A stretch of 64,000 nt of DNA. Origin: Termitomyces sp. T153. Its lineage: Eukaryota; Basidiomycota; Agaricomycetes; Agaricales; Lyophyllaceae. This document shows, piece by piece, positions 59,361 through 64,000 of this stretch (its first letter is position 1; every line of letters starts with the position of its first letter). The position numbers were made by a program, and so were the translations under genes. The DNA lies in NCBI GenBank assembly GCA_018296165.2, contig JACKQL020000125.1, positions 62,001-126,000 on the forward strand, written 5' to 3'. The notes beneath the pieces are model-generated. The model did no database searches, was not told where the DNA came from, and saw only the letters and a program-made list of their open reading frames with translations.

Positions 59361-60611
59361 CGTATCGGCATCGGCACCGGAGTGAAGTTTATTGTGAAGT
59401 CCTTTCCTTGTCTGAACTCGAGCTGCATATAGAACAGAACTATTCATTGTCTTGTAATCCTTGTTACCTATTGGCAATAGTATATATATGTTATCTAACT
59501 TCATCAGATTTTACCTTCGTCATTGGGCTCGGAGTCAGCAATCGTGCTGTGTCTGTTATGATTCGGTTCGGACTAGTCAAATTCCAATACGAACTCCCCT
59601 TTTGTTGACCCCTTTTATTTGTTTATTATGCGGACTCCTCTTAGCTTACTGAGTCATTTATGTTTTATTCACTCGCCCCTCATCCCTATTACTTTATCAC
59701 AAGGATACGACTTATACTAGCATATGATTATTCTTCTACAGTATATAAATTCCTTGTATTTGTAATTTGGACTATAATTCTTCTCCTTTTTTATTCTTTC
59801 AATACCCCCATCAAGGGGGCTGTATTCCTCCTATAACCTATAATAAACAGGGTTTGCAGGTTTTCGAACGCACTTCTAAAAAAAAAACAAGGGTTGAAGG
59901 CTTTTTAATGCATTCTAGAAGAGAGGACTCTTTTAAGAAGAAGGTTGGAGGCTTTTTAATGCACTTCTTTTCAGTATGTAGTATGTCGTAGTAGTACGTT
60001 TTGAGAAATAGAAACATATGTGACAACATTTATAGGGGCAACTATTTTAGTTTCATCTCTACATTTGAGATTATTGGTTTTTGATTTGTTTGATCGATTC
60101 CTGACAAAGTTCTCTACTCAGCCAAGGTCCCTAGCTTTTGAGCTAGCATTGTCCTCGCTGTTTACTCTGTCACACTTGACACTCCTCCTCTCATCTTGCT
60201 CTTCTTGTCATCTTTGTTTGCCCTCCATGCTAACCACATAAAAGGCACAAGTATATTCATTTCCTTATCTAACCTCTACACAACTAACTGTAATGTAGAC
60301 GTAGTCATCAGGAACCTTAGTCAGTAGGTACAAAGGGATTGCTCCGAGGCATCCTCCAGAGTTGAATGGTTGGGTCTGTGTCCTTTAGTGGGCCAGCCTT
60401 TCCTACACCAGTGCAAAAGGTGGTAGTCAATCCATTGAGCCTGGGTATTTAACAACTACTCTCTGGTTTATTGGCATGAACATGTGTCAACTCATGGCTG
60501 AAGAAGACTTCAAGCTGCTTCCTTTGCATGCTGTTTAACACTGCTTGACTGGCTAGTCAAGCTGAGCTCTCACTTGCACATGCATAACAGCAAAAACTGC
60601 CATTTTCAATT
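59361..60611. other. Intergenic AT-rich DNA grading into transposon flank
   Basis: Holds the 3' end of the F-box gene and AT-rich spacer. A partly repeated unit at 59890-59965 has GAAGGCTTTTTAATGCATTC and GAGGCTTTTTAATGCACTTC about 60 bp apart. After about 60150 CpG disappears, and the DNA is probably the 5' flank or LTR of the next gypsy relic. Confidence 0.5.
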
Positions 60612-62870
60612 ATGTTGACTCTCATCCCCACTGATGAGAGTAACTCTGTCAACATCCTACAGAATGGTATAACCTCTATCCTTGAAGCCATTCACAACCT
60701 CATCCCTGCCTGTGGAACCACTGCCAGCCACCTCAATACTACTTCCCAATCTGTGAATCAACTTGCAACAGCTACTGCTCAGTCAGTGGCTGCATCAGCC
60801 AATATCTCTGCTGCAATTACACAAATGCCCCAACCACAAATCCACATCACTGTCAATCCAAAATCTATACCTCTTCTCAATGAGTACAAAGGATCAAGGG
60901 ACAAAGCAGCATATTTCTTACTGGCCTGTAATCAATACTTTGCCCAAGCAGAAGTTACAAGGGACAAGGTCAAAAGAGCAACAGCATTAGCATTAATGAA
61001 AGGAGACAAAACTAGCAAATGGTCAGAAAACCAGCTAGAGTTAATCCAAGAAGGGAAGAAAGATGCACCAATTGGGTACAGTTCCAGCAGAGCTTCAAAG
61101 ACCAGTTTGGTGACCACACCCCATAGGAAACTGCTACTGCCAAAATTTGAGTTTTGCAGATGGGAAATAAGCCAGTGGATGAGTATAACAATGAATTCAA
61201 CAACCTCAAGAATGATACTGGTTGGAATGAGGTAGCCCTACTTGATCATTACAAACTTGGTCTTGAGAAAAACCTATTGTTGAAGGTTTATGCATGTGAT
61301 GCACTTTCTATTTCCCTACAAGAATGGCAGGATAAGTCAGACCTGCTTGATAGGCAGTGGAGGCAGTTGAAAGTTTTGGCTGAGTGGGCAGATGATGAGA
61401 GATGAGGATCAAAAGGTGGAGAGAAAAATCTGAATTAATATGGAAATACCAGCAGGGCAAACCATAATGCAAATACTAGCTCTGACATATACAGAGCAGA
61501 TCTGAATGCAATGGAAATTGATAAATTTCATAAATGGGGTCCTCCAACTTGTTATAATTGTGGGAATGTTGGGCATATTGCATGTAACTGCCAGTCTCCA
61601 AAAGTTATTAAAGTCATTGAAATTGAAGATATGACTAATGCAATGAAGAAAATGATTGCAGTGCAACTTTGAGAACAGGGTTTTCAGATGGTCCACCATG
61701 TAGCCAAGTGGATGGACCTACCAAGGATTCTGGACTAGATATCAATTCTATTTTACTTAGAAATATTGAATCAGAATTTTTTATTCTACTCATGGAATAT
61801 GAGGTGTACCTAAAAATGTAATGATGATAGGAGCAATGGGGAGCAGAGAAACCTCTACTATGGTTGCTGTGGAGGTGTGGCAGCTTGACAATTTAGAATT
61901 CTTGAGAGTAAATGGGTTACTGGACTTGGGTGCTACAAATATGTTAATTAACCAATAACTTTCCAATCCAAAAATTGCCATGAGCTATACCAGTCTTCAA
62001 TGTAGATGGATCAAGGAACAGAAATGGCTCTATTGTTGAATATGTTACCCTGTCAATGAGATACAGGAATCATTCTGAGAAGGTACATTTTTATGTAGCA
62101 ATCATTGGAAAGTTGGATATAATCATAGGGCATAATTGGCTTGAAAAGCATAACCCAAATATTGACTGGAGGACAGGAGATGTGACATTAAACTGTTGTC
62201 CAAGTTTGTGGCAGGGGTAGAATTGATAGACTGAAGATGGAGGCAAAAGAGTGATTGTGTAAAAAGAAAGAGCAAACAGTAAACATAGAAAGAACAGTGG
62301 GGGAAAAGGAGATATATAAGCCTAAAGAGTGTAAAAAATTCAGATGGATCAAAGAAGGACATCAATACATATGATTTTTCAATCCAGAGGTAGGGGTACT
62401 TGATCTGCTATTCTTAGAGAAGAGCTGGGTGCCAGCTGCTGCAGCATTATGTATCAATGCAAAAGCAAACATTTCACAACAAATTGCCCAGCATGAAAAT
62501 GAACAAAAACAAAAGAAAGCCATTAGCAAGATGATTCCAGAACACTACTATGAGCCCTTTAGATTGGTTTTTGAGGAAGAAGGATTCAATGAATTACCTC
62601 CTCAAAGGGCTTGGGACCATGCAATTGATCTAGTACCAAATACCAAGCCAGCAAAGGCCACAAAGGTGTATACCATAAGCCCACTAGAACAACAGGAACT
62701 GGATGAGTTTTTAGACAAAAGTTTGAAGAGTGGGTGCATACAAGAATCCAAGTCACCTTGGGGAGCAGAGTTTTTCTTTGTGAAAAAGAAGGATGGAAAA
62801 TTAAGACCTGTACAGGATTATGAAAAATGCATACCCACTACCATTGATATCTGAAATCATTGGGAAGCTC
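60612..62870 (+). mobile_element. Ty3/gypsy gag-protease-RT relic, 3' truncated
   Basis: Gag is visible at 60612-61405 (PKSIPLLNEYKGSRDKAAYF, ACNQYFAQAEVTRDKV, then in another frame EYNNEFNNLKNDTGWNE and LDHYKLGLEKNLLLKVY). A classical zinc knuckle CYNCGNVGHIACNC lies near 61548-61590. Protease-like text follows (VNGLLDLGATNMLIN near 61920, with DSG read as DLG), and the RT start at 62429-62854 (RAWDHAIDLVPNTKPAKATK, FFVKKKDGKLRPVQDY). The element stops at 62870 before the catalytic box. Frameshifts at several points and no CpG: inactive. Confidence 0.85.
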
Positions 62871-62879
62871 CAACATCTC

Positions 62880-63309
62880 ATATATTCTCCAATTTACCAA
62901 TGTTAGAATTAAGGAAGGAGCTGAACATAAAGTGTCAGGGGATGTCCCAGTCCCCCTTTGCTCTGTTCTCCCTCCTTATGGTCTTCATTTATTCTCCTTC
63001 CACTTCCCTATCTGCTGGCTCCAGTTTTAACCATCAGGCTGCACCAGTTCTCTGTCCATAATTCCAACAAGTGTTGCTCCTTCCACATGGCCTCTTACCA
63101 GACCCCTGGATTGTTTCATGTATTCCAGGCTTACCACTCATTGTAGGCCTCCCATCTTTGGACCACAGGTACTTCTGACCAAGGACTATCTTTTGATTAT
63201 ATTGGTATGTAGTCACATGCAGGGAGTCTGGAGATCAAGGCCATTTACAATGGATTTCCACTTTTGATCAGACTCTGCATTTGGTTGTTGTTGGGTGTCA
63301 TTTTCAGAA
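62880..63309. other. Non-coding DNA upstream of a chromovirus leader
   Basis: CpG-free, pyrimidine-rich text starting TGTCAGGGGATGTCC at 62935, continuous with the leader at 63310. It may be the LTR of the plus-strand chromovirus, but no matching 3' LTR is in the window. No gene is supported. Confidence 0.4.
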
Positions 63310-63600
63310 GCTCTAGAGTAAATTTTTTGAACCCTGGCATTGGAGATCCTCAGACTTATTCTCTTTGAATCTCCCTCTGCCAGGTGTGTAGTTCTACTTG
63401 TAGACATTGTACTGTGCTGCATAGACTTTGGATCTCCCTCTGCCAGTTGTGTAACTGAGCCACAGCCTCCAGAGGTTGCCCTTACAGCAGAACAAGTCTC
63501 TAGATTCAGTCTGGGAGCCCCCTCTTTGGTTACTTGAGCTTCTACTTGGTTCCTCAAAAGGTCTCTCCCCCACTAGTGTCTTAGTGCCCCTGTGCTCTTC
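63310..63600 (+). repeat. Chromovirus leader, inverted partner of 55501-55800
   Basis: Reverse complement of 55501-55800 with few differences. Includes two CCCTCTGCCAG units (63372, 63435) and precedes the gag start codon at 63603. Confidence 0.7.
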
Positions 63601-63602
63601 CT

Positions 63603-64000
63603 ATGACCCAGCCAACCCCTCCAGCACCTTCCCCTGATGCTTCAAGCCCCCAGGACAATGCCTGGAGTCATTTTCTGTCCCTGTAGACACAGGTTCAACT
63701 TACCCAAGCCTCCCTTACTTCCCACATGGCTGAACTCACTGGACTCCATCAAACTACTAAAGTGGTATCTCTTTCTCTCCAAGCCCTTCTGGAACGTCTT
63801 CCCCTTGCTCCTACCACACCTCCTATGCCCCCAGCAGATGCAGAATGGTTTGTGTCTGCACCTAGCTCAGGCTTCCTGGCTCCAGCTGCTGCAGAACAGT
63901 TTGCATCTGCATCTGGCTTAGGCCCTTCAGCTTCCTATCCTAAACTCCCTCATCCTGCACTTCTTGATGTATATGATGGAGATTGTAAGGGTGGAGAATG
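63603..64000 (+). mobile_element. Chromovirus gag start (runs off the window)
   Basis: From the ATG at 63603 the frame reads MTQPTPPAPSPDASSPQDNA, one TAG near 63685, then LTQASLTSHMAELTGLHQTT, LEARLPLAPTTPPMPPADAE-like text, EWFVSAPSSGFLAPAAAEQF and LDVYDGDCKGGE at the window edge. It is the same gag as in 55500-55020 (minus). Whether the rest of the element is present lies outside the window. Confidence 0.8.

Overview
This window looks like nuclear DNA of a filamentous basidiomycete, most likely an Agaricomycete (mushroom) with a transposon-swollen genome. The evidence is short (about 50-60 bp) GT-AG introns, a fungal GH16 glucanase, BTB-like and F-box proteins of mushroom type, and Ty3/gypsy and Ty1/copia polyproteins of mushroom type. 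An ectomycorrhizal Agaricales such as Tricholoma would fit, but that is inference. No rRNA, convincing tRNA, CRISPR array or bacterial operon is visible.

The layout is three islands of ordinary genes inside a sea of decayed, nested LTR retrotransposons. Island 1 (about 6.4-14.5 kb) holds an 11-exon secreted GH16 beta-glucanase (10105-11584) and a BTB-like gene (12857-13756). Island 2 (about 26.0-32.9 kb) holds an intronless BTB-like paralogue (27827-28723), a 7-exon EFM7-type eEF1A methyltransferase (28917-30081) and, tail to tail with it, a 3-exon unknown gene with a repeated KLTIxIPAP module (30953-32083, minus). Island 3 (57.7-59.4 kb) is a two-exon F-box/LRR-like gene placed 76 bp after an LTR.

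Between the islands lie: gypsy and copia remnants (1-6.4 kb); a minus-strand gypsy gag, copia gag/integrase/RT pieces and a gag-like region (14.5-24 kb); poorly recognisable CpG-poor DNA (24-26 kb); a gypsy integrase split by an LTR (33.2-35.8 kb); a minus-strand chromodomain gypsy element (36.6-40.9 kb); an almost complete plus-strand gypsy polyprotein relic (41.4-49.5 kb); a minus-strand Cys-rich multi-exon gene (50-52 kb); a second chromovirus 5' half (53.2-55.5 kb, minus) and the start of a third (63.6 kb onward, plus); and another gypsy gag-pro-RT relic (60.6-62.9 kb).

The strongest overall signal is chemical. CpG is nearly absent from the transposon DNA but ordinary in the gene islands, with sharp borders. 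Some insertions still carry dense CpG and perfect target duplications, so they are young: two solo LTRs (19517-20504 with TSD CCACC; 47910-49058 with TSD GTAAC) and a 914-bp insertion with a 15-bp duplication (44377-45290). CpG decay also explains lost catalytic aspartates in two reverse transcriptases. No convincingly new multi-gene system was found. The best candidates for under-described biology are the Cys-rich gene at 50-52 kb, the BTB-like pair with a shared C-terminal cysteine signature, and the KLTIxIPAP repeat protein.
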